Of a stretch of DNA of 64,000 nucleotides, positions 34,881 to 43,144 are shown one piece after another; positions within the stretch are counted from its first letter, which is position 1, and each line of letters opens with the position of its first letter. Source of the stretch: JAPOKJ01 sp031421635 (GTDB taxonomy: Bacteria; Pseudomonadota; Gammaproteobacteria; Burkholderiales; Burkholderiaceae_E); the NCBI GenBank assembly GCA_031421635.1, contig JANOPA010000125.1, positions 1-64,000 on the forward strand. The letters run 5' to 3'. The notes beneath the pieces are model-generated. The model was not told where the DNA came from. It saw only the letters and a program-made list of their open reading frames with translations, and ran no database searches. The position numbers and the translations under genes were made by a program.

Positions 34881-36149
34881 TTAAGGGTGCGCAAATGCGG
34901 CGCCAAGATCAATGCAATGATCGTCGATAGTGAGCCAAGCGCAGTCTGGGAGATTCGTGTGAAAGTGAGACCTAAATTCGGCGATGGTCAGCGTGTCTAA
35001 AATGTCAAAAACAACCGCCACTTGCTGGCATTTTGGGCAGCTTGCAATGGTGTCTTTCTGCTCGCGCGCTCGTGCGCCACGTAAGGCCGAAAATTCCAGG
35101 GTGTCCTCGGGGTTGGCGTTGCACTGAGCACAAGAGCAATTCAAGATCAAGGCATCCGACAAGCGAACCACGAGAGAGTCTTTCTTGGACTCGTCGAGTG
35201 AGTTGATTCGGTTGATCGCTTGATCCACTTGTTCTCTCAGAGCGTGCGAATAAACATGGGGTTTGTTGCTCGGCCCGGTGTCAGGTAGGGTCACTCTGAT
35301 AAAGCTCTTAGCGGGGCGATGCAAAGCGCATCCTGGGCAGCCACGCTCGACGCCTGCTTTGCGAATGCGGGTGCGCGAAATGGTCGGCGCCACAGTGTCC
35401 ATGTATACCCGTTGTGCGCCATCGATCCGGTAGCCGCCAAACAAGAGCGCTTCAGGGGGCAAACTCTCTTGCCGCTTTTGATGGATAAAGCGCAGCATCT
35501 CAGAGCAGGCGAGCGCAGCCACGGCGCTCGCGGTCAAGGCGGTGGTTGGAATTTTACGTTCCAGCAAGGCCGCTCTTTGCAAGCCACCGCAGGAATATCT
35601 CTCAGCCATTCTTTCGAAGACTGAACTCGGGAGGCTACAGGCGTAGCAGGCTCTTTCGGTCGAACGAAAAGGAAATAGTTCAACAACCGCGCTTCGGGCG
35701 TCAATGGCAAGGTTCATCCAGTCGCGCTGCATAATGAGCGCCATCTCATTGATGCGCAAGCGAGCCTCGATATTGTCGACGGCAGCGATCACCATGTCGT
35801 AGCTAGAAAACTGACTCAATGACAATGTTCTTGTGATATCACCAGGGATGGCACGTAGCGTCGTGCCCGGTTGCAGCTCCTGTGCCCGACTCACCAACGC
35901 TTGTGCTTTATTTTGACCGAGATCACTTTCGCGCAGAAACACGGAGCGGGTCAGATTGGATAGCTCAACGGTGTCAAAGTCATAGACATCGATGGTGCCG
36001 ACGCCCATCAGCAAAAGATTTTTGATCAATTCATTGCCGATCGCTCCGGCCCCGACGACGGCGAGCCGCAGGCTCGAGACCAGCTCCTGTGAGAAGCCCT
36101 CGATCAATCGATGTCGGGCAAAGCGATCACTCGTACTAAAAGTACTCAT
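34881..36149 (-). CDS. ThiF/E1-like Ubl-activating enzyme with extra zinc-binding region
   Basis: 422 residues. The adenylation domain starts LAVVGAGAIGNELIKNLLLMG (nucleotide loop) with Asp57/Asp59 and the LSNLTRSVF segment including the Arg that contacts ATP. Cys187 in RYSCGG, upstream of KIPTTALTASAVAAL, is in the place of the E1 catalytic cysteine. Cys168/Cys171 and Cys271/Cys274 are two Cys-x2-Cys pairs that would bind the structural zinc. A further C-terminal part (about 330-380) adds Cys338, Cys340, Cys343, Cys371 and Cys374, a second probable zinc site. It should adenylate the Ubl C-terminus and form a thioester for transfer to the E2. It begins 12 bases after the membrane zinc-ribbon gene and ends 42 bases before the Ubl gene. 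Confidence 0.92.
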   Translation of the reverse strand: MSTFSTSDRFARHRLIEGFSQELVSSLRLAVVGAGAIGNELIKNLLLMGVGTIDVYDFDTVELSNLTRSVFLRESDLGQNKAQALVSRAQELQPGTTLRAIPGDITRTLSLSQFSSYDMVIAAVDNIEARLRINEMALIMQRDWMNLAIDARSAVVELFPFRSTERACYACSLPSSVFERMAERYSCGGLQRAALLERKIPTTALTASAVAALACSEMLRFIHQKRQESLPPEALLFGGYRIDGAQRVYMDTVAPTISRTRIRKAGVERGCPGCALHRPAKSFIRVTLPDTGPSNKPHVYSHALREQVDQAINRINSLDESKKDSLVVRLSDALILNCSCAQCNANPEDTLEFSALRGARAREQKDTIASCPKCQQVAVVFDILDTLTIAEFRSHFHTNLPDCAWLTIDDHCIDLGAAFAHP

Positions 36150-36161
36150 GGCTTCAAAGGG

Positions 36162-36539
36162 TCAAATGTCTTCGAAATGCACAGGCCGTTGATCGCGACT
36201 TTCACAGTTCATGCAGGCGCGGCCAAGATCTTTCTCAAGCGCTCGCATGCTGGCTTCGTGGTACATGCTCTGACAGCCCATGCAACGCCAAATATTGCCC
36301 TGTGGGTCGATTTGAGCGCCCGTGAAGGCGTCACTTACCGCTTGGGCCTCTGTGCGTTTCATGACGAATGCGGAATCGCCCCCATCGGACCCTGATGGCT
36401 GGAAAAAATTGCTGCGACGGCGAGGTCTAAAGGTGTTTTTAGGATGAGCGTCGCGCGCCATATCGGCGCGCCGCGCCACCCAGGCCGCAAAACCTAGGCC
36501 AAGTAGAAAAACAACAATCAAGCCGATGACACGAGGCAT
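36162..36539 (-). CDS. Membrane-anchored zinc-ribbon protein, first gene of the Ubl operon
   Basis: 125 residues. One hydrophobic helix at about residues 4-21 followed by Arg-Arg suggests an N-terminal anchor with the rest in the cytoplasm. After a basic, disordered linker (about 22-60), residues 84-113 contain Cys86-x2-Cys89 and Cys109-x2-Cys112, a treble-clef or ribbon zinc site. I recognise no family. It is the first gene of the operon and 12 bases from the E1 start. It could place the Ubl machinery at the membrane, act as an E3-like adaptor, or be the main target; the sequence does not decide between these. Confidence 0.75.
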   Translation of the reverse strand: MPRVIGLIVVFLLGLGFAAWVARRADMARDAHPKNTFRPRRRSNFFQPSGSDGGDSAFVMKRTEAQAVSDAFTGAQIDPQGNIWRCMGCQSMYHEASMRALEKDLGRACMNCESRDQRPVHFEDI

Positions 36540-36690
36540 TCGGAAAGCTCCTGCTTAGCGGAAAAAGGTTCGGTAAATACGCGAGCATGTTCCGCTGCCC
36601 GAATGCTCCTCAACGGACCAGGGAGCCTTCGGGATTACAAGTCTAAGCCTCAAAACAAAAAAACGAATAAATTTCTGTTAAAACGGCAAA

Positions 36691-36720
36691 GGGTGCTCGC
36701 AAGTATTTTTGTGAGCACCC
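36691..36720 (-). terminator. Hairpin after the alpha/beta hydrolase gene
   Basis: GGGTGCTCGCAA, a short loop, TTGTGAGCACCC: a 12-base stem with one wobble position, starting 8 bases past the end of the hydrolase gene on the minus strand. It is followed on the minus strand by CTTTGCCGTTTT, a weak T-rich end. It could serve as a terminator separating the hydrolase from the Ubl operon, which reads the same way. Confidence 0.6.
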
Positions 36721-36727
36721 ACTCGCC

Positions 36728-37456
36728 TTAGTCTCGACCGGCCTCGACGATGGCCAGGGCCAAACCTGCAGGATTGGTGAACAGTGCCTCGTGACTGCCT
36801 TGGGCCGTAATGTAACGGTAAAGCCCAAGCCGCTCGGAGAGTCGTGGGTGCCAGGGTAGGCTGGCCGGCAAGGCCACGTCCATTAAACAGTTCAGATACG
36901 ACTTTCCAATTTGCATTTCCGCCAACGACTTACTCAGGGTTATTTTGTCGGTAAAGGTTTTGTAGGGATGTGGATTGAGTTTGTCGTACGCAGCCTTCGC
37001 CAAGGCCATGTCGGCATCGTTGATGAAGCCCTCGCGCCAGACCTCAAAGGGTAAGGAGACAGCCCCGTTGTTTGCTCCCGCTATGGCGTCAAACATGCCG
37101 ACATACATGGGCGGCACCAAATCGTTCAGTGACTCGCCGGGCAAGGGTACAAAGGCATTCATGTAAACCAAGCGTTTGATCCGCTCGGGCATTCGGTCCG
37201 CAACCCCGGAGATCAGCATGCCGCCATAGCTATGTCCGGCCAGCCGGATATCTTTCAGATTGTGGCTCTGAATATATTCGACGATAGATTGAATCGCATC
37301 GCTTAAGCCGACGGTCGCTCGATCATCGCCCTGGCGGTTGCCTTTAGCAGTCGGGCAATAAACTGTATGACCGCCTTTTCGAATATTTTCGGCAACGGCT
37401 TCTAATTCTGTTCCAGTATGCCAAGCTCCATGAATAAGCACATAGGTGTCCCCCAT
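36728..37456 (-). CDS. Alpha/beta hydrolase (EstC-like)
   Basis: 242 residues from the ATG at 37456, which has AAGGAG just upstream; the open frame extends further with no homology. The family's start is VLIHGAWHTG (oxyanion loop), and the nucleophile elbow is GHSYGG. The C-terminal catalytic His lies near ITAQGSHEALFTNP. This branch includes esterases acting on small esters and pyrethroids; the real substrate is unknown. It diverges from the RraA-like gene at 37576, which may share its promoter region. Confidence 0.88.
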   Translation of the reverse strand: MGDTYVLIHGAWHTGTELEAVAENIRKGGHTVYCPTAKGNRQGDDRATVGLSDAIQSIVEYIQSHNLKDIRLAGHSYGGMLISGVADRMPERIKRLVYMNAFVPLPGESLNDLVPPMYVGMFDAIAGANNGAVSLPFEVWREGFINDADMALAKAAYDKLNPHPYKTFTDKITLSKSLAEMQIGKSYLNCLMDVALPASLPWHPRLSERLGLYRYITAQGSHEALFTNPAGLALAIVEAGRD

Positions 37457-37575
37457 CTTTTTCTCCTTAAGTGAATAGGTCGGCAAAATATTAGCCTGCG
37501 AAAGAATTCCTGGGTTGGGAATACGCTTTAAAATGGGCGAATCGCTAAGATTATTGGCGCGCCAGGCCGAAAGCA

Positions 37576-38292
37576 ATGTCGTTAAAAACCGTTACCCGAG
37601 ACAAACTTAAAGTGGTCAGTACCGCAACGCTGTGCACGGCACTCTTCAAGAAGGGTTTACGTCACCAGTTTATTCAAAACGTGCGGCCCCTGAACGCAAG
37701 GCTTCCAAACATGGTGGGCGAGGCATTCACCTTGCGGTACATGCCAGCCCGTGAAGATTTGAATCCGATGACGGTGTTTTCGGACCCAGCTCATCCGCAG
37801 CGCAAGGCGGTGGAGGAATGCCCGCCCGGAGCGGTGCTCGTGATGGATAGTCGTAAAGATGCTCGAGCAGCTTCGGCGGGGGCGATTTTGGTGACGCGCT
37901 TGATGGTACGCGGCGTTGCTGGTGTGGTCACGGACGGTGGCTTTCGTGATTCACCCGAGATCGCACAGTTAGCCATGCCTGCCTATCACGCTCGACCGTC
38001 AGCACCCGCCAATATCACTTTGCATCAGGCCATAGCGATCAATGAGCCTATTGGTTGTGGAGATGCTCCAGTCTTCCCAGGCGATGTCCTGGTGGGCGAC
38101 GGCGAGGGCGTTGTCGTGATTCCCGCTCATTTAGTGGATGAGATTGCCGATGAAGCCGTCGAAATGACCGCCTTCGAAGACTTTGTCACTCAAGAGGTTT
38201 TGAAAGGCCGAAGCATTCTCGGGCTTTATCCAGCGACCCACGAGGAAGCCCGAAGTGACTTTGCAGCGTGGCGGGCAGCGCGGGGTCGTTAG
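37576..38292 (+). CDS. RraA-like/HMG-CHA aldolase family protein
   Basis: 238 residues. The RraA fold shows the loop VVTDGGFRDSPEI, with the Gly-Gly-x-Arg-Asp core that binds Mg2+ and the keto acid in the 4-hydroxy-4-methyl-2-oxoglutarate/CHA aldolase branch, and GDVLVGDGEGVVVIP near the C-terminus. It is longer than E. coli RraA (161 residues), with an extra N-terminal 40 residues. Such enzymes cleave pyruvate from aromatic-degradation intermediates or serve as lyases; a role as RNase E inhibitor is less likely. A Bug receptor gene lies convergent to it (about 60 bases), consistent with carboxylic-acid use. Confidence 0.85.
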   Translation: MSLKTVTRDKLKVVSTATLCTALFKKGLRHQFIQNVRPLNARLPNMVGEAFTLRYMPAREDLNPMTVFSDPAHPQRKAVEECPPGAVLVMDSRKDARAASAGAILVTRLMVRGVAGVVTDGGFRDSPEIAQLAMPAYHARPSAPANITLHQAIAINEPIGCGDAPVFPGDVLVGDGEGVVVIPAHLVDEIADEAVEMTAFEDFVTQEVLKGRSILGLYPATHEEARSDFAAWRAARGR

Positions 38293-38352
38293 CCCTGCAC
38301 CGGTTGCGTTTTGGACTCGTGCTGCCTGCTAAGGCTTCACCATGCAGGAAGT

Positions 38353-39402
38353 TTATTGGGGCTTGATCCCCGCATTCTTGATCACCTGGGTCCAGCGCTC
38401 AATCTCGACTTTAACGAATTCGGTGTAGTGCTTGGCACCACTTGGCGGTACGACGAAACCCACCGATTCCATACGTTGTTTAATCGCGGGCGATTGCATG
38501 ATTTGAGTCATCGCATTCTCTAACTTTTCAACGGCAGCTCTGGGCGTTCCCTTGGGTGCAGAAAGCCCTGACCACGAGAGCGCCTCAAACCCTGGGAAGC
38601 CCGACTCAGCGATGGTGGGAGTATCGGGATACAAGGGATTGCGTTGCAGGCTAGTGACCGCAAGCGCACGCATCTTTCCAGCCTTAACATGAGCAAGTGC
38701 CACATCCTGATTAATAAACATCAGGGGAATTTCATTGCCAAGAATGGCATTAAGCAAAGGACCTCCACCCCGATAGGGGATGCCGACAATGGCGAGGCCA
38801 CGACATTCTTGTTTTGCCTTTGGTCCAGTACAAGTGCTGATGGTTTGCTTGAAGAGCTCCATCGCCATATGACCAGAGGCGGCATGGGTGTATCCGTAAT
38901 CGAGTTTGCCGGGGTTAGCGCGCGCATACTCGACCAGTTCCTTGAGTGTTTTGAACGGAGTACTCGGATGTACCACCAAAACATTTGGGCCGGAGTGAAT
39001 TTGCGCGATGTGGACGTAATCGGTATTGGAGTTGTACTTTAAGTTTGGGTCCAGGCCATGCGCGACCGCGTTGGAGCCAACACCGGTGAAGGTGAGCGTG
39101 TATCCGTCGGACGTGGCTTTCGCTCCACGCTCGGCTCCAATCACGCCACCGGCGCCCCCAATGTTTTCGATCACGAAGGGTTGCTTGAAAGTTTTGCTGA
39201 GCTCGTCAGCCGCCATACGGGCCATGATGTCACTGGTGCCACCAGGGGGGAAGGGTACGATTATCTTGACGGGCTTGTTGGGATAGTCCGACTGAGCTTG
39301 GGCCATTGGCGTCGCGCCGAGCATTACGACTAGAACCGCGGCTGTGCCAAGCGCGATCAACCTTTGGACACTGTAGGCGCGCTGGATTGAAGCTTTCGTC
39401 AT
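38353..39402 (-). CDS. Bug-family (TTT-type) periplasmic substrate-binding protein
   Basis: 349 residues. The signal peptide ends at about residue 36 (Ala-Gln-Ala, then Gln-Ser-Asp). The mature protein has the Bug start YPNKPVKIIVPFPPGG and the ligand loop TSDIMARM, then the second lobe with VPYRGG-type and PTIAESGFPGFEALSW segments. A Cys pair, likely a disulphide, lies in an insertion near CTGPKAKQEC. Bug proteins bind carboxylates such as citrate, tricarballylate or aromatic acids for a TctAB-like transporter or as solitary sensors. No TctA/TctB gene is beside it. Confidence 0.93.
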   Translation of the reverse strand: MTKASIQRAYSVQRLIALGTAAVLVVMLGATPMAQAQSDYPNKPVKIIVPFPPGGTSDIMARMAADELSKTFKQPFVIENIGGAGGVIGAERGAKATSDGYTLTFTGVGSNAVAHGLDPNLKYNSNTDYVHIAQIHSGPNVLVVHPSTPFKTLKELVEYARANPGKLDYGYTHAASGHMAMELFKQTISTCTGPKAKQECRGLAIVGIPYRGGGPLLNAILGNEIPLMFINQDVALAHVKAGKMRALAVTSLQRNPLYPDTPTIAESGFPGFEALSWSGLSAPKGTPRAAVEKLENAMTQIMQSPAIKQRMESVGFVVPPSGAKHYTEFVKVEIERWTQVIKNAGIKPQ

Positions 39403-39546
39403 GAAGATATCCTAGAAGGTGTTATTCGGTTTTTTCGCGTGATTCTCGCATTCCTTGGGGCAAATTCGCAAAAGGTGTACTCTGCGCCCTCGCTGCACGC
39501 CGCGACTCTAATGATAGAACAAACCCATGGATACTAGGATGAACGC

Positions 39547-39846
39547 ATGATTGATGGATTAGTGACGGGAAAACTCCACGGTAAACCGGTCGAGCGCACC
39601 GGTCAAAACGGCAGGCCCTACGTCATCGCGAAAGTCCTGGCACCTAATGGCGAGGGCGAAGCGCATATTGTGAATGTCATCACCTTTATCGATGGCGTGG
39701 GAGATAGCTTGCTCAAGCTTGATGATGGTGATGTGCTGACGCTTACCGGAAGCTTGCTGCCCAAAGTGTGGACCGATCGCGAAGGCGTGGCGAGAGCTTC
39801 GTTGGACATGGTGGCACAGAAGATTCTGAGTGTTCAACTACGTTGA
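39547..39846 (+). CDS. SSB-like OB-fold protein
   Basis: 99 residues, one OB fold with the pattern of bacterial single-stranded DNA-binding proteins: LVTGKLHGKPVERTG, then PYVIAKVLA, HIVNVITF and DVLTLTGSLLPKVW. It lacks the acidic C-terminal tail that recruits partners in housekeeping SSB, so it is an accessory paralogue. It ends 4 bases from the stop of the convergent helicase gene. Confidence 0.75.
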   Translation: MIDGLVTGKLHGKPVERTGQNGRPYVIAKVLAPNGEGEAHIVNVITFIDGVGDSLLKLDDGDVLTLTGSLLPKVWTDREGVARASLDMVAQKILSVQLR

Positions 39847-39850
39847 TCGG

Positions 39851-42217
39851 CTATCCTGGCGTTGACACTACCTCGTCTTTAAGGCGAGAGGCTGGATTGA
39901 GCTGCCACCAACTCGGCAGTAGCCTCGCCACCTCAGCTCTCGCAAAGCGATCATCCATCAAAAACAGCACGCCTCGATCCTCGCTTGTGCGAATCACCCG
40001 TCCGGCCGCCTGAATCACTTTCTGAATTCCAGGGATCATGTAGGTGTAGTCATAACCGTGACCGAGCAAGGCTTCAATTCTTAGCCGAAACTGCTCGTTG
40101 ACGGGATTGATCTGGGGCATCCCCAAGGTGGCAATGAAGGCGCCGATTAAGCGCGCGCCGGGAAGGTCGATACCTTCTCCAAAGGCTCCTCCCAGGACCG
40201 CAAAACCAATGCCACGACTGTTCTCGGTAAAGCGCGCCAGAAATCCCTCTCGGGCTGTCTCGCTCATGCTTCGTTCTTGTTGCCAAGTGGGTACGTCGGG
40301 GTGATGAATTCGGAAATAATCCAGCGCGGATTGAAGGTACTCGAAGCTACTAAAAAATGCCAGGTAGTTTCCCGGCTGGAGAAGGTACTGTTTGGCAATG
40401 AGTGCAGTGACACTCCCTAGTGAACTCTGACGATCAGCATAGCGAGTCGAGATGTTCTTCGAGAGCTGCACTTGTAGTTGGTCGACCCCAAAAGGGGAGG
40501 GTACTTCGAGTGCGACGGTGTTTTCGGGTAGTCCCAACATTTCCTTAAAGTACTCGAACGGGCTTAAAGTCGCTGAAAAAATAGTGGCTGAATGTGCTGC
40601 GCTCCAGCGCTCGCGAAGCATGTGCGCGGGCACGACATTACGGAGGCAAAGATTGGCTTGCGGACCGACGAGCGTAATGTCGAACAGTGAGTGCGACGCA
40701 TAAAGCTCCGCAAGCTTCAAAAAGTGCAGGAGATCAAAGTAAAAGCTCTGCAGATCGCTTTCGAGCTCGGTGGGATGTTCGCCCAAGTAATCGGCGATGG
40801 CAACGTTCAGCTCTTGTAAAGAGTAAATGAATTTCTCTGGAAGCTGTTCGTAAACCTGGTAGTCGTTGGACTGAACTTTAACGAGAGCGTTCCAGCGTCG
40901 GCTAGTGCTCTGAAAGCGCTTCTTCAACTCTATCGGAACAGTCGCTCGCACGCGATCAAAGTTCGATTGGCGCAATTCGGACGTGTACATTTGACGAGCG
41001 CGATCCACCAGGTTATGAGCTTCGTCCAATAGGATGCCCACCCGCCATCCCTCATTAAGAGCCAGACCGTAGAGCATCGCATTGAGATCGAAGTAATGGT
41101 TGTAGTCGCCCACAATCACATCGCACCAACGTGCCATTTCCTGACCAAGATAATAGGGGCAGATTTGGTGCCGTAAAGCAATGGTTCTTAAACCTGACTT
41201 ATCGAGTAACCCGATCAACGCGGCCTCGTCGCGCGCCTCAGCCAGGCGATCATAGAAGCCTTTGGCCAAGGGGCAGGAGTCGCCGTGGCAGGCCTTTTCA
41301 GGATGCTCGCAGGCTTTGTCACGAGCCACTAGCTCAAGCACGCGAAGTGGCTTTTCGTGCGAGGCGTTCTGAAGCTTTTTCAGGCCGTCGAGTGCTAATT
41401 GCCTGCCAGGAGTTTTTGCTGTCAGAAAAAGCAATTTGTCTATTTGACCACCATTCGCTAGTGGCTTGGCCATGGCTTTCAGCGCCGGGAAAAGCGTGCC
41501 GATAGTTTTGCCAATACCGGTTGGCGCTTGAACCATTAGGCAGCGTGCGCCCGCATTCGCTTTGTAGACGGCTTCGGCGAGAGGACGCTGACCACTTCGG
41601 AAGGCGTGATGGGGAAAGCTCAAGTCGGTGGTGACTTTTGTCCTTGAACCCCGATGAGCAAGTTCCTGATCGGCCCAAAGAATGAAGCGCTCGCAAAGCT
41701 TCTGAAAGAAGTCGCCTAAAACGTGTGCTTCAAAAGGCTCACTCAAGACGGTCTCTTTCTGCGTGCTGACATTGAAATAAACTAAAGCAACGTCGATACT
41801 TTCAAAGCCTTCTTCCTGACAGATGAGCCATCCATAAACCTTGGCCTGAGCCCAGTGCAAGGCCCGTTGGTTGTCGGGCATGCGGGCCAGATCGCCTCGG
41901 TGGGTCTTGACTTCTTCGACCCGTTTGCGCACGGGGTCGAAACCATCGGCACGTCCGCGTACCTTAAGGTGACGATAACGGCCACTGAGTGCGACTTCGC
42001 GCCGATAGGCTTTGTTAACGGCGATCTTTTTGATGGCGACTTCGGTGTGTCCGGCGATACCTTCCTGAGCACTTGGGGAGGGCGTAAAACGCAAATCAAG
42101 ATCGCCACATTTGGCGGTGAATTCGCAAAGTGTTCGCACTGCGACCGTATATTGCGGAGCTGCTTCTGCACCCGGCTTTGACTCCCCGCGCGGAGCAAGG
42201 TCAGAAAATTGACTCAT
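39851..42217 (-). CDS. Rad3/DinG-family iron-sulfur DNA helicase with nuclease-like N-terminus
   Basis: 788 residues. Motif I is QAPTGIGKT (near residue 240), motif II LLDEAH (near 395) and the last motif VIQAAGRVIR (near 745). Between I and II the cluster cysteines appear in DKACEHPEKACHGDSCPLAKG and ICPYYLGQ, as in XPD/DinG superfamily 2 helicases. The first 190 residues resemble a PD-(D/E)xK nuclease or Cas4-like fold (RADGFDPVRKRVEEVKT). Such proteins unwind DNA 5' to 3' in repair. It overlaps the YdeI-like gene by 4 bases. Confidence 0.9.
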   Translation of the reverse strand: MSQFSDLAPRGESKPGAEAAPQYTVAVRTLCEFTAKCGDLDLRFTPSPSAQEGIAGHTEVAIKKIAVNKAYRREVALSGRYRHLKVRGRADGFDPVRKRVEEVKTHRGDLARMPDNQRALHWAQAKVYGWLICQEEGFESIDVALVYFNVSTQKETVLSEPFEAHVLGDFFQKLCERFILWADQELAHRGSRTKVTTDLSFPHHAFRSGQRPLAEAVYKANAGARCLMVQAPTGIGKTIGTLFPALKAMAKPLANGGQIDKLLFLTAKTPGRQLALDGLKKLQNASHEKPLRVLELVARDKACEHPEKACHGDSCPLAKGFYDRLAEARDEAALIGLLDKSGLRTIALRHQICPYYLGQEMARWCDVIVGDYNHYFDLNAMLYGLALNEGWRVGILLDEAHNLVDRARQMYTSELRQSNFDRVRATVPIELKKRFQSTSRRWNALVKVQSNDYQVYEQLPEKFIYSLQELNVAIADYLGEHPTELESDLQSFYFDLLHFLKLAELYASHSLFDITLVGPQANLCLRNVVPAHMLRERWSAAHSATIFSATLSPFEYFKEMLGLPENTVALEVPSPFGVDQLQVQLSKNISTRYADRQSSLGSVTALIAKQYLLQPGNYLAFFSSFEYLQSALDYFRIHHPDVPTWQQERSMSETAREGFLARFTENSRGIGFAVLGGAFGEGIDLPGARLIGAFIATLGMPQINPVNEQFRLRIEALLGHGYDYTYMIPGIQKVIQAAGRVIRTSEDRGVLFLMDDRFARAEVARLLPSWWQLNPASRLKDEVVSTPG

Positions 42218-42780
42218 CGCCGTAAGCGTTGAGACGACGCGCAGGCCGCGATGAGCGTGGCGAGCCGAGATGTGCGTGTCTCTACCCTTTTAGCGCTTGT
42301 AATCCAGTGCAGGACGACTTTCTTGTAGCTGGGTGGAGTACCTTCGAAGTAGGTCCAAGCTTGCTTCACTCGCCTGAGCGTTTTGACTTCCTGCGAGGAC
42401 AATTGCGCCGTCGTTTCCTGCTCGTAAGCGTAAATCTTGGATTTACTTTCTTTGCGGTGTGTGAACGCCGCGGCACCCGCGGGAGTCATGAGGCCTTGCG
42501 CTTCTAATTGCTCAAACTTACGAATGTTGACGGCGCTCCAGATTGACGTTGACTTTCTGGGCGTGAATCGTATCGAGTACGCATCGTCGTCGATGCGCCT
42601 GCGCACCCCATCGATCCAGCCAAAGCACAAGGCCTGATCCACCGACTCGGACCATGACATACTTGGGCGGCCAGAGTCAACCTTGTGGAATCCGACCAGA
42701 AGCTCGGCCTGCGACGCTGCGTTCGCCTCAAGCCAAATCCGAAACGTTGAGGCCGTATGGAAGTACTTGGGGGCAGTCAT
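42214..42780 (-). CDS. YdeI/OmpD-associated family protein
   Basis: 188 residues. The conserved start is FRIWLEANAASQAELLVGF, then SMSWSESVDQALCFGWIDG and FTPRKSTSIWSAVN, ending with the YdeI tail KRVETRTSRLATLI. Function unknown; related proteins are called bacteriocin-protection or OmpD-associated. Its ATG overlaps the stop of a GFA fragment (ATGA) and its end overlaps the helicase start by 4 bases. Confidence 0.88.
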   Translation of the reverse strand: MTAPKYFHTASTFRIWLEANAASQAELLVGFHKVDSGRPSMSWSESVDQALCFGWIDGVRRRIDDDAYSIRFTPRKSTSIWSAVNIRKFEQLEAQGLMTPAGAAAFTHRKESKSKIYAYEQETTAQLSSQEVKTLRRVKQAWTYFEGTPPSYKKVVLHWITSAKRVETRTSRLATLIAACASSQRLRR

Positions 42781-42998
42781 GGAGTCTTTTTTTGTTCAGA
42801 TCCCATTGTTCGGGCATTCCAGAGTTTGATTAACTCGCGCGGATGGCTGGGCTGAGTCTCGAAGATGGCAACGCCGGGAGGGAACACGAACCAGGGTAGC
42901 GCCTCAGATGTCCAAATGTGCGCAACGGGCGTCAGGGCGCCTGCTTTTTCGAGTGTGCCGGGCTGGACTACTGCAATAGCATCAGCGGGTTGTGAAAT
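42777..42998 (-). pseudogene. C-terminal fragment of a GFA-family protein abutting tRNA-Met
   Basis: Reading right after the tRNA 3' CCA, the frame gives DAIAVVQPGTLEKAG, then PVAHIWTSEALPWFVFPPG and FETQPSHP, ending at a TGA that overlaps the next gene's ATG. This is the second half of a GFA-family domain ('AGTLDDPxxxxPVAHIWTRSxxPWF'). The N-terminal half with the zinc cysteines is missing, and the tRNA gene takes its place, so a rearrangement with one end at the tRNA 3' end is likely. It has no evident start codon of its own. Confidence 0.75.
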
Positions 42999-43075
42999 TG
43001 GTGGCGCATCACGGATTCGAACCGCGGACCTGTGGATTATGATTCCATCGCTCTAACCGACTGAGCTAATGCGCC
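42999..43075 (-). tRNA. tRNA-Met (anticodon CAT), CCA encoded
   Basis: 77 bases on the minus strand: acceptor GGCGCAT paired with ATGCGCC, D-arm GCTC/GAGC, anticodon loop ATCATAA with CAT, T-loop TTCGAAT with T-stem CGCGG/CCGTG, discriminator A and encoded CCA. The GGAATCATAATCC anticodon arm is that of elongator tRNA-Met; one A-C mismatch appears at the base of the anticodon stem. Initiator features (three G-C pairs next to the loop) are absent. A CAT tRNA-Ile with lysidine is less likely. Confidence 0.93.
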
Positions 43076-43144
43076 GAATAACCATAAAGTATAGCATTCC
43101 TTTTATAGGACCGCATTGAAGGTGACTGGGGTGCCGCCTTGGAG

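Noticed and set aside
33259..36539. CBASS type II (Cap2/Cap3) locus
   Set aside because: No cyclic-oligonucleotide synthase or effector gene is visible, and the E1 and E2 are separate proteins with their own Ubl, unlike the fused Cap2.
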